A stretch of DNA of 6,079 nt from Patescibacteria group bacterium. Lineage in GTDB: Bacteria; Patescibacteriota; Microgenomatia; UBA12405; JAHJSD01. Below, in pieces: positions 1-4,964 of the stretch. A program made the position numbers and the translations under genes. Each line of letters opens with the position of its first letter. Position 1 is the first letter of the stretch. Location of the stretch: contig JAHJSD010000097.1 in the NCBI GenBank assembly GCA_018830585.1, forward strand, positions 1-6,079, written 5' to 3'. The notes beneath the pieces were generated by a model that worked only from the letters and a program-made list of their open reading frames with translations, did no database searches and had not been told where the DNA came from.

Positions 1-252
1 AAGGAAATTGCCCCCGGAATGAACTACGTGATAATTGCCTACCATCGTGCCCGTCAAAGACGCACCCTGAGTTTTGTCATCATGAAAGTAAATTTTATAG
101 CCGTCCAAAGAAACACCGGCTGTGTCACTGTAAAGTTCTACCCATTCTCCGTGAGGAAAAACCTCATTTATATAAACCATTGCCCAAGAGATCTTTTGGG
201 AAGAAAGGGAAAAGATTAAAAAAAATAATAAGGCGGTAGTTCTTCTGATCAC
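1..252 (-). CDS. Secreted lamin-tail-domain (LTD) protein, N-terminal part
   Basis: The frame is open for 84 codons and runs off the left edge, so only the N-terminus is seen. Residues 1-25 look like a Sec signal peptide: basic MIRR start, hydrophobic TALLFFLIFSLSS core, likely cleavage after SWA. From residue 27 the pattern VYINEVFP..EWVELYSDTAGVSLDGYKIYF resembles the opening strands of a lamin tail domain (INEV...EWVEL.N....DL.GY.I). LTDs are Ig-like folds common in exported bacterial proteins, often joined to nucleases or surface modules; which partner follows cannot be seen. The only usable start is GTG at 252-250, since an in-frame TAA lies at 273-271 and no ATG or TTG intervenes. It lacks a Shine-Dalgarno sequence but lies 7 nt after a good -10 box, so the mRNA may be leaderless. 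The LTD call is by pattern recognition, without a profile search. Confidence 0.72.
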   Translation of the reverse strand, partial: MIRRTTALLFFLIFSLSSQKISWAMVYINEVFPHGEWVELYSDTAGVSLDGYKIYFHDDKTQGASLTGTMVGNYHVVHSGGNFL

Positions 253-290
253 TAAGCCATGATAGCAACTTTATAAAAATAAAATCAAAC
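243..290. repeat. 48-bp direct repeat, copy 1 (promoter/start module)
   Basis: This stretch matches 430-477 at 44 of 48 positions in the same orientation. It spans the promoter, the GTG start and the first three codons (GTG ATC AGA) of the LTD gene. The match fades just inside the coding region, so the duplicated unit is the expression signal plus start rather than the gene body. Confidence 0.85.
259..288 (-). promoter_or_regulatory. Candidate promoter of the LTD gene (leaderless)
   Basis: On the minus strand there is a -35-like TTGATT (288-283), an 18-bp spacer and a -10-like TATCAT (264-259). Six bases separate the -10 from the GTG start, so the expected +1 falls on or next to the G of GTG. 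The same boxes and spacing recur at 475-446, which supports a functional module rather than chance. Confidence 0.5.
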
Positions 291-346
291 AAAGAAAATG
301 GCAGGGATTCACATCCGAGGAGTCAAAGCCCATCTCGGAGGAGTAT

Positions 347-439
347 TCACACTTCGCCATGTTCTTCCCCTGCAATTGGCGGGGTCAAAAAAACAAATAA
401 GCCAAGCAGCAATAATGGAAAAATTAATTTTCTGATCAC
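347..439 (-). CDS. Short signal-peptide-like ORF, possibly a decayed secreted gene
   Basis: From GTG at 439 the frame gives 30 residues and a TGA at 349-347: a basic MIRK start, a strongly hydrophobic LIFPLLLLGLFVFL core, then TPPIAGEEHGEV. This is a convincing signal peptide with almost no mature protein. It sits after a near-exact copy of the LTD gene's promoter and start. Either it is the stump of a secreted paralogue whose body was lost, or a genuine small secreted or membrane peptide. Read in another frame, the sequence after the stop gives a second 29-codon ORF (ATG at 360-358 to TAA at 273-271, with AGGGGAA upstream) containing three Cys, which may be chance or a frameshifted continuation. 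I do not recognise either product. Confidence 0.3.
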   Translation of the reverse strand: MIRKLIFPLLLLGLFVFLTPPIAGEEHGEV

Positions 440-477
440 TGAGTCATGATATCAATTTTATAAAAATAAAATCAAAC
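430..477. repeat. 48-bp direct repeat, copy 2 (promoter/start module)
   Basis: Second copy of the 243-290 module, differing at four positions. It places the same promoter boxes and GTG ATC AGA start in front of a short signal-peptide-like ORF. The two copies lie 187 bp apart, start to start. Confidence 0.85.
446..475 (-). promoter_or_regulatory. Candidate promoter, second copy
   Basis: TTGATT (475-470), an 18-bp spacer, TATCAT (451-446), then six bases to GTG at 439-437. The arrangement is identical to the LTD promoter at 288-259. The -10, the -35 and the spacing are kept, while three of the four repeat mismatches fall in the spacer or the initiation region and one inside the six bases before GTG. 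Confidence 0.45.
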
Positions 478-587
478 ACCGAATTTGCTAAAGCGAAGAT
501 AATCACTGTCTTAAAAAGCTAACTCTTAAACAAATCTTTCTCGGCTCCGATCAAATTGTTTAATTTTTTTCGTCATCCTGAGCGAAG

Positions 588-609
588 CCCTGTACCGTCT
601 GGTACGGGG
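588..609. repeat. Hairpin in left arm of REP-like element 1
   Basis: Nine-base arms CCCTGTACC and GGTACGGGG with a GTCT loop; one pair is T-G. It lies inside a 27-bp segment (583-609) that is absent from the otherwise 35/36 matching arm of element 2 (complement of 1561-1596). Confidence 0.7.
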
Positions 610-675
610 GAATTCCGATGACGAAGGATCCCCCAAAATAAGCAAGTTGCTGTTTCATGGGGATTCTTCGCTACG

Positions 676-697
676 CCCTGTACCGAATGGTACAGGG
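676..697. repeat. Hairpin in right arm of REP-like element 1
   Basis: Perfect nine-base arms CCCTGTACC and GGTACAGGG with a GAAT loop. It matches the hairpin at 588-609 at 19 of 22 positions in the same orientation, and sits between the conserved boxes GGGGATTCTTC and TCAGAATGACG. Confidence 0.75.
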
Positions 698-759
698 TTC
701 CGCTCAGAATGACGAGAAAGGAGGGTTTTCCCCTATTAACGCAGGATGGCGCGTAAATG

Positions 760-793
760 ACAACTAAACACGACAATCGTCGTGTTTAGTTGT
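760..793. repeat. Perfect 15-bp stem hairpin
   Basis: ACAACTAAACACGAC (760-774) and its exact complement (779-793) flank an AATC loop. It is the strongest simple hairpin in the window. No T-tract follows on either strand, so it is not a typical intrinsic terminator. It lies just before the RAYT remnant and could be a structured end of that element. Confidence 0.7.
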
Positions 794-807
794 ATGAGCT
801 TGACGAA

Positions 808-827
808 CCTGCCGTCCGGCAGGCAGG
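808..827. repeat. CCTGCC/GGCAGG palindrome
   Basis: CCTGCCG and CGGCAGG pair around a two-base TC centre (808-823), followed by CAGG. It belongs to the same class as the perfect 20-mer at 1821-1840 and the larger hairpin at 1965-2003. It adds the in-frame peptide PAVRQAG just before the first recognisable RAYT segment, which looks like a palindrome insertion into coding sequence. Confidence 0.6.
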
Positions 828-878
828 TCAAACCCCTACATTAGGACAGATTGTTCGCTATTTCAAAGGAATGGAGCC

Positions 879-919
879 CCACGGACTGATCCCGAAGGGA
901 TCCCTTCGGGACACCGTGG
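879..919. repeat. Nested palindrome inside the RAYT remnant
   Basis: A perfect 22-bp palindrome (890-911) has half-site TCCCGAAGGGA. It lies inside outer arms CCACGG (879-884) and CCGTGG (914-919). Further out, GAG/CTC and GTTCGC/GCGAAC also pair loosely. It falls in the break between the two RAYT pieces. The TCCCGAAGGGA sequence resembles the hairpin in the left arm of REP-like element 2 (CTCCCTTCGGGAG). Confidence 0.7.
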
Positions 920-958
920 TACCTCTCATTGCCCTATCGGGGCGAACATCCCGGGACA

Positions 959-1034
959 AAGAAGACCAATCCATCCACGGGTGCCTCGTCCTTCCGTAGC
1001 TTTAGCGAAGGAGGATACACCCAGTGGTCTTCTT
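959..1034. repeat. Interrupted inverted repeat inside the RAYT remnant
   Basis: Three nested arm pairs share one centre: AAGAAGACC (959-967) with GGTCTTCTT (1026-1034), GGGTG (979-983) with CACCC (1018-1022), and TCCTTC (989-994) with GAAGGA (1007-1012). The centre is a 12-base loop with its own GCT/AGC. This is the second palindromic unit in the gap between the RAYT pieces. Confidence 0.6.
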
Positions 1035-1326
1035 GGTACTGGGATAACCTCAAGAAAAATACACCAGGAGGGGTTTAATATTAAAATCTGGCAACGCAAT
1101 TATTACGAACACGCAATTCGCAATGAAATTGAATTAGATAAATTAAAACAAACCCTTTTTTATGGCATCGGGATAAAAATAATCCCAAAAACATAAATAA
1201 TATGTTCCTATAGTATGTCGCTATTTTGCGTTGATCGACGTCAAGTATTTATCGCTTATGCCTAAAAACTAAACTTCGGCAATAACAAGAATACCCTATA
1301 CTATATATAAAGGATCCTTATAGCTT

Positions 1327-1345
1327 AAACTACTATAGGTAGTTT
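1327..1345. repeat. Short hairpin in AT-rich spacer
   Basis: AAACTAC and GTAGTTT pair around a TATAG loop. A nearby AAGGATCCTT palindrome (about 1308-1321) is also present. No role can be assigned. Confidence 0.45.
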
Positions 1346-1376
1346 CCACTTATCTATAGACCACTTCCCTATTTAG

Positions 1377-1474
1377 GGGACAAATCCCAATTTATAAACT
1401 TCAAAACAAACCGCTCATTGATACGATCGTTGAAATGAGCGGTTCATTTAAAAGTATAAATTGGGATTTGTCCC
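1377..1474. repeat. 98-bp nested palindrome
   Basis: The outer arms are a perfect 20-bp inverted repeat, GGGACAAATCCCAATTTATA (1377-1396) with its complement at 1455-1474. An inner perfect 10-bp pair, ACCGCTCATT (1410-1419) and AATGAGCGGT (1434-1443), encloses a 14-base centre containing the palindrome ACGATCGT. The segments between outer and inner arms are partly complementary, so the whole could fold as one long hairpin. It could be a non-autonomous mobile palindrome or a structured RNA; no gene lies within it. Confidence 0.75.
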
Positions 1475-1494
1475 AGGGAGGAATCCTCCTCCCC

Positions 1495-1596
1495 CGTCAT
1501 TCTGATCTCCCTTCGGGAGAGAAGAATCCCCTAATTGTTGGCAACTTACCCCAGTCCAAAGGGGATCCTTCGTCATCAGAATTCCTCAGGATGACG
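1495..1596. repeat. REP-like inverted-repeat element 2
   Basis: The ends CGTCATTCTGA (1495-1505) and CTCAGGATGACG (1585-1596) are inverted copies with one mismatch. Inner boxes AAGAATCCCC and GGGGATCCTT also pair (9/10). The left arm contains a small hairpin, TCTCCC/GGGAGA. The right arm, read in complement, equals the left arm of element 1 minus a 27-bp hairpin segment. A further GGGGAATCCTTC...TCAGGATG stretch follows at about 1620-1657. Confidence 0.72.
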
Positions 1597-1632
1597 AGAT
1601 GGTCGTCGACTGTTACACAGGGGAATCCTTCT

Positions 1633-1649
1633 CCCGACGCGACGTCGGG
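1633..1649. repeat. Hairpin CCCGACG/CGTCGGG
   Basis: A perfect 7-bp stem with a CGA loop. It is flanked by GGGGAATCCTTC on the left and TCAGGATG on the right, so it again occupies the internal position of a REP-like half arm. Confidence 0.6.
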
Positions 1650-1820
1650 ATCAGGATGTTGAAAGGAACAATTCAGATTGACTCTTGACAAGCTTTTTCA
1701 TATAGCAAGCGCAAATCAAACTTTCAGTGTTTCAAGCTTAAAAATGTGGTAAATTTGTTTTGCGGGTACTATAGAAGGATGACGAAGAGGGAAGTTGCAA
1801 TCATAGATCGTTTCAACCCA

Positions 1821-1870
1821 CCTGCCTGCCGGCAGGCAGGCCCCCGGGGAGCCAAAACTCACCCCGGGGG
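1821..1870. repeat. Tandem palindromes, GC-rich
   Basis: The first is a perfect 20-bp palindrome, CCTGCCTGCCGGCAGGCAGG (1821-1840). Immediately after it, CCCCCGGGG (1841-1849) pairs exactly with CCCCGGGGG (1862-1870) around a 12-base loop. The first type recurs at 808-827 and, interrupted, at 1965-2003. Such sequences are common between genes in some CPR genomes. Confidence 0.65.
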
Positions 1871-1964
1871 TGCTTAAGAAGTTGAAGCTCCGAGTTATCT
1901 TTTTTCCCTAGGTGTCAACCCGCCCGCATCGCCAGACTCAGCTTTGGCGGGCAAGCCTAACACA

Positions 1965-2003
1965 CCTGCCTGCCAGTTTACCCGCCTGTGGCGGGTAGGC
2001 AGG
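1965..2003. repeat. Interrupted CCTGCC/GGCAGG hairpin with inner stem
   Basis: Outer CCTGCC (1965-1970) and GGCAGG (1998-2003) enclose a perfect inner stem TACCCGCC/GGCGGGTA around a TGT loop (1979-1997). Just upstream, GCCCGC (1922-1927) and GCGGGC (1947-1952) form another imperfect hairpin. The arrangement suggests one palindrome inside another. Confidence 0.55.
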
Positions 2004-2010
2004 CCCCGGG

Positions 2011-2030
2011 GGTGTGAAAGGGTGTGAAAG
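2011..2030. repeat. Exact 10-bp tandem duplication
   Basis: GGTGTGAAAG occurs twice head to tail. It directly follows the GC-rich palindrome block and may be replication slippage or a small target-site duplication. Confidence 0.6.
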
Positions 2031-2052
2031 TTTCAGCAGCTTGCTGGTCCCA

Positions 2053-2084
2053 GGGGGATCCTTCGCTCCGCTCAGGATAACGAG
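2053..2084. repeat. Half REP-like element
   Basis: It carries the GGGGATCCTTC box, a seven-base spacer GCTCCGC and the TCAGGATAACG end box, that is, one arm of the elements at 571 and 1495 with no internal hairpin. It lies 76 bp beyond the stop codon of the peptidase gene and could affect the 3' end of the operon mRNA. I saw no partner arm close by. Confidence 0.6.
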
Positions 2085-2159
2085 AAGGAAGAGTGTTTTT
2101 CACGCACCGAGGTAAAATCGAAGTTTTCGCTTTCTTAAAACGAGAAATTGATAGAATTG

Positions 2160-3407
2160 TTAAACTTTTTCGTAGTTGATGTGGAGATAATAAGCGGAAA
2201 GATTGGAATCTTTATGCTTTACCCGGACATAACGCAAACGGCAACCGCCACTACCGGTATAACTGCCCCGGTAAAGAGTTCCTTCCTGAACTGCCTTAAC
2301 CTGATTAGAAGAGCCGGCAATATCTATTCCGTTGTGAAAATTGTAAATCCGGCCCACCCAAGTGTTGTTGACTGCCCAGGTAACCCCGTAACCCTGAGCT
2401 AAAATCACCGGCGGGCTAACCGGCCAGTCCCAGCCGCCGCCGGGATTAAACGGATCAGCGGCGCTACACGGGCTGGGTCCGGAACAATTCCTGTAATCCA
2501 CTTGCTTTAAATAAGAAAAAGGGTTGGAAACATTACCAGCATTATCGGCAATAGTAAAGTGCAGATGAGTGCCGCTGGAATTACAAGAAGGTCCGCTGAT
2601 AATGCTGGCAATTACTTCCCCTTGGGAAACGCCGCCAACCTCAATTTCATCGCCTTTGCCGGCCAAAATGGCCTGGATCGCCTGGTATTCCGCTCTTGCC
2701 TGAGACAAGAGTTCCTGATACTGTTTCTCGTCGTTTCGGGTTACTGCCAGTAAGTGCTTTTTATTAGCTTGCTGTTTGTCCAAATCGGCTTTTTGCTGGG
2801 CTAATTTAACTTTCAGCTCTTCCAGATCCTTTTGTCTTTCCTCTTTTTCTTTTTTTTGCTGATCATAGTTCAGTCTGATTTCTTCCATAGCAATCATCAT
2901 TTGCCTATCATGGGTCTGGGCCGCTTTTAAATACCTGGTTATTCTGAAAAAATCGCCAAAACTTGAAGAAGAAAAGATTAAGTCCAAGGCTGAAGTTTTG
3001 CCTGCTTTATAAGTGGCGATAACCCGATTGATAAAAAGAGCGGCAGTTTCATTAAGCGAAACGTTTAACACCGAAATCTTTTTGGAAAGATCGCCTATCT
3101 GAATCTCCAAAATCTCTATTTGGTTAGCTGTCTGGTCGATCTTTAAAATCGCCAGCTGGATCTGAGAATTCATGTAGTTAATCTGGCTGCTTAAAGATTT
3201 TATTTTGCTTTGAGCTTCCCGGCTTAGCTGGTCACAGCTGTTGATAATCTCTGAAAGAAGAGTGCTTTTTTGATCAGGAGACAAGCTGTTAAAATTGTCG
3301 GGAATCTTGCATTCCGCTTGAGCCGAAGAGGGCCGGACGCGGTAAAAGAAAGAAAAGGTAAAAAGAAACGGAAAAATCAGTATCAGAAGGCAAAATTTCA
3401 GCCTCAT
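2160..3407 (-). CDS. EnvC/PcsB-like coiled-coil murein hydrolase with permuted M23 domain
   Basis: The protein has 415 residues. The start chosen is the ATG overlapping the ftsX stop (ATGA); an upstream in-frame start would add ten residues ahead of a clear signal peptide (residues 1-31, cut near SAQA). Coiled coils lie at about 59-125 and 168-248. Between them FINRVIATYKAGK..LDLIFSSSSF resembles the hinge of the PcsB/EnvC/CwlO group. The catalytic domain is M23 (zinc endopeptidase cutting peptidoglycan cross-bridges or stems), but its halves are swapped. Residues about 245-300 are the C-terminal half with SSGTHLHF (H281, H283). A Cys/Pro/Gly-rich linker follows. Residues 327-415 are the N-terminal half with HNGID (H358, D362) and YYLH (H409). 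All five residues expected for LytM-type zinc binding and catalysis are present, so it is probably active. Six Cys (33, 58, 275, 308, 314, 389) lie in the exported part. As the last gene after ftsEX, it is the likely FtsX-controlled septal hydrolase. Confidence 0.85.
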   Translation of the reverse strand: MRLKFCLLILIFPFLFTFSFFYRVRPSSAQAECKIPDNFNSLSPDQKSTLLSEIINSCDQLSREAQSKIKSLSSQINYMNSQIQLAILKIDQTANQIEILEIQIGDLSKKISVLNVSLNETAALFINRVIATYKAGKTSALDLIFSSSSFGDFFRITRYLKAAQTHDRQMMIAMEEIRLNYDQQKKEKEERQKDLEELKVKLAQQKADLDKQQANKKHLLAVTRNDEKQYQELLSQARAEYQAIQAILAGKGDEIEVGGVSQGEVIASIISGPSCNSSGTHLHFTIADNAGNVSNPFSYLKQVDYRNCSGPSPCSAADPFNPGGGWDWPVSPPVILAQGYGVTWAVNNTWVGRIYNFHNGIDIAGSSNQVKAVQEGTLYRGSYTGSGGCRLRYVRVKHKDSNLSAYYLHINYEKV

Positions 3408-4294
3408 TTTTTCAAAAAACGCCGAGTGGCCAACCAAGCGGCAGTCAAACCCAAAAAAAGCCCGGAAACCAGCTCAATACTGAAAATAATCGGAATTATC
3501 CTGTCACTAATTGATAATACCGGTATCGGGTCAAGAAAGTTTCTAATCTCTTCCTGCCAGTAGAAATAAGCTCCAAAAACGATGCCGAAACCAAAAATAG
3601 CCCCCATCAGTCCGTAAAAAATTCCTTCAAACAGAAAGGGTTTTTGGATATAAAAAGAAGTCGCCCCCAAAGATCTTAAGGCGTTGATTTCTTCCCTGTG
3701 AGCCGAAATTTTCATGCCGATGATCACCATGATCACCACCAAGGAAACAAAACTGAGCAAGCCAACCAGAACCAAACCGCCGTTGCGGACTGTTTTTACC
3801 CAAAACCCGATATTTTTTACTACATCTTCCCTGAAAATAACTTCCTCGATCAAGTCGGTTTCGTTTTTCAAGATATCGGCGATTCCAACCAAATAATCAG
3901 AGCTGGTCGCGGAAACTTCTAAAGACGCCGGCAAAATACTGGCGTTGACCATTTCCAAAAGCAGCGGATTGTCTTTGTTTTGCTCCCGGTAGATTTTCAA
4001 GGCGTCTTCTTTGGAAACCAATCGAACCTCTTTTACCCCATCGAGCGATTCTAACTGTTCCTTAAACCGGTTAATCTCTGTCTGGGAAGTCTGGTCTTTT
4101 AAAAAGGCGGTTACCTCGGGGCGGCTTTCCAAGTAGCCAAGCAAGGAATTAAAAACAAAAAACAAAACCACCAAAGAAGTGGCCACCAAAAAATTCAGCC
4201 ACATAATAGTAACGGCGGCAAAACTCTGGAAAGGAGACCTTCTTAAATTATGCCAGGCGGCGGTCAAAGGATTAACTTTCGGTTTTTTACTCAT
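3404..4294 (-). CDS. ftsX: Cell-division membrane protein FtsX
   Basis: At 296 residues the length is normal for FtsX. TM1 is at about 23-53, an extracytoplasmic loop at 54-170, TM2 at 171-194, TM3 at 220-246 and TM4 at 267-289. The segment REEINALRSLGATSFYIQ between TM2 and TM3 is the typical cytoplasmic coupling region that contacts the ATPase. The N-terminus has the usual AWHNLRRSPF pattern before TM1. FtsX passes ATP-driven movement of FtsE across the membrane to a coiled-coil hydrolase or activator, here probably the next gene. Its ATG overlaps the ftsE stop by 8 nt, with AAAGG in the end of ftsE as a likely ribosome site. Its TGA shares bases with the next ATG. Confidence 0.95.
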   Translation of the reverse strand: MSKKPKVNPLTAAWHNLRRSPFQSFAAVTIMWLNFLVATSLVVLFFVFNSLLGYLESRPEVTAFLKDQTSQTEINRFKEQLESLDGVKEVRLVSKEDALKIYREQNKDNPLLLEMVNASILPASLEVSATSSDYLVGIADILKNETDLIEEVIFREDVVKNIGFWVKTVRNGGLVLVGLLSFVSLVVIMVIIGMKISAHREEINALRSLGATSFYIQKPFLFEGIFYGLMGAIFGFGIVFGAYFYWQEEIRNFLDPIPVLSISDRIIPIIFSIELVSGLFLGLTAAWLATRRFLKK

Positions 4295-4964
4295 ATTTAC
4301 CTTTCTTTTTGTCGGAAATAAGTTTGCCCTGGTCCAACCTGATCACCCGGCGGCCCATTGAATTGACAATATCAAAATTATGCGTCGCCATAATCACCGT
4401 TACCCCAAGTTCGTTGACCGAATTTAATAAGCCCATAAACTGCCAGATAGTTTCAGGGTCTAAGTTACCGGTCGGCTCGTCGGCAATAACCATTTTAGGA
4501 TTAATCGCCAAGGCTCTGGCCAAACAAGCCCTTTGCAACTCTCCGCCGGAAAGCTGAGAGGGGAAAAGCTCCGATCTCTCGCCAAGAGAAACTGTTTCCA
4601 AAACCTGATTCAGCTTTTCCCGCCAATCCCCCTCTTTATAACCGGCAACCTCCAGGGCAACAGTAATATTTTCTTTAACCGTTTTGTTGGCTAAAAGCCT
4701 GAAATCCTGATAAATTACCCCGATCTGGCGACGCAAAATCAGCAATTTTCCGGATCTGGCCTTATTAAGCAGCAGGTCGTTTACCCAAACTTCCCCTTGT
4801 GTCGGTTTAATTTCCGCCAAGATCAACGCTATGACAGTGCTCTTGCCTGCTCCAGACTTACCGGTGATAAAAACAAAGTCGCCTTTGTTCACTTCAAAGG
4901 AAATATCATCCAAAGCAACAATCTGACCAAACTTCTTGGTAACTTTATCAAGTTTGACCTTCAT
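4287..4964 (-). CDS. ftsE: Cell-division ATP-binding protein FtsE
   Basis: A complete ABC ATPase of 225 residues, the standard FtsE length. Walker A is GKSGAGKST (35-43), the Q-loop Q86 is in YQDFRLL, the signature is LSGGE (138-142), Walker B is MVIADEP (158-164, catalytic E163), the D-loop is GNLDP (166-170) and the H-loop is H195. The YQDFRLL Q-loop is characteristic of FtsE rather than MacB/LolD ATPases, and ftsX next door settles the call. It works at the inner face of the division-site membrane. The ATG at 4964 has no visible Shine-Dalgarno sequence; six T precede it, and the gap from the upstream gene is only 27 nt, so it may rely on readthrough from upstream translation. The stop is TAA. 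Confidence 0.96.
   Translation of the reverse strand: MKVKLDKVTKKFGQIVALDDISFEVNKGDFVFITGKSGAGKSTVIALILAEIKPTQGEVWVNDLLLNKARSGKLLILRRQIGVIYQDFRLLANKTVKENITVALEVAGYKEGDWREKLNQVLETVSLGERSELFPSQLSGGELQRACLARALAINPKMVIADEPTGNLDPETIWQFMGLLNSVNELGVTVIMATHNFDIVNSMGRRVIRLDQGKLISDKKKGKYE

Larger units (their letters stand above)
571..714. repeat. REP-like inverted-repeat element 1
   Basis: The ends CGTCATCCTGAGCG (571-584) and CGCTCAGAATGACG (701-714) are inverted copies at 13 of 14 positions. Internal boxes GAAGGATCCCC and GGGGATTCTTC (about 623-633 and 659-669) form a second inverted pair. Each arm also carries its own 22-nt hairpin (588-609 and 676-697). Positions 609-633 are an inverted copy (24/25) of 1561-1585 in element 2. 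The layout resembles REP/BIME-type palindromes mobilised by RAYT transposases, and a RAYT remnant lies 120 bp away. Confidence 0.75.
832..1150 (+). pseudogene. Remnant of REP-associated tyrosine transposase (RAYT, Y1_Tnp)
   Basis: Two pieces resemble the C-terminal part of RAYT/IS200-like Y1 transposases. Piece 1 (832-870) reads TPTLGQIVRYFKG, like the (P)TLGxIVRxFK segment. Piece 2 (about 1080-1150, another frame) reads IKIWQRNYYEHAIRNEIELD, like the WQRNYYEHIIRNExEL motif near the family's C-terminus. In intact members these are only some 20-30 residues apart; here about 210 bp of palindromic DNA separates them and shifts the frame. The N-terminal half with the HUH metal motif is missing, and the usual end after the motif is replaced by unrelated residues to a stop near 1196. 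The gene is therefore dead. These transposases mobilise REP-type palindromes, which fits the elements on both sides. Family assignment is from recalled motifs. Confidence 0.65.
478..2159. other. Gene-free tract rich in palindromes and REP-like repeats
   Basis: No intact coding frame supported by family resemblance occurs here on either strand; the short open frames run through repeats and palindromes. What it holds: two paired REP-like elements (571-714 and 1495-1596), a half element (2053-2084), a RAYT transposase remnant (about 832-1150), a 98-bp nested palindrome (1377-1474), and many separate hairpins. Stretches 1151-1326, 1650-1776 and 1871-1920 show nothing I can name. No tRNA-like fold or CRISPR array was seen. 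Confidence 0.7.

Noticed and set aside
271..360. 29-codon minus-strand ORF MAKCEYSS... as a real gene
   Set aside because: It overlaps the signal-peptide ORF and runs through the promoter module of the LTD gene; with no recognised family it is kept only as a finding.
301..373. GCAGGG/CCCTGC-bounded structure with TCCGAG/CTCGGA stem as a riboswitch
   Set aside because: Pairing is short and matches no riboswitch class I know; the stretch is better explained as the end of the duplicated secreted-gene stump.
573..776. 67-codon minus-strand open frame
   Set aside because: It is wholly formed by REP-like element 1 and its hairpins, with no coding character.
1435..1691. Open frames on both strands across 1435-1691
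   Set aside because: Both run through the palindrome and REP-like element 2; residue patterns merely reflect the inverted repeats (for example SSPEGR, SGEGFP) and match no family I know.
1685..1716. TTGACA on the plus strand as a promoter
   Set aside because: There is no -10-like hexamer 16-18 bp downstream and no gene follows on that strand.
2100..2159. Possible intrinsic terminator just past the peptidase stop
   Set aside because: The minus strand can form only a weak bulged A/T-rich stem (TTTCTCG with CGAAAA) and the following T-run is short and displaced, so I would not call it a terminator.
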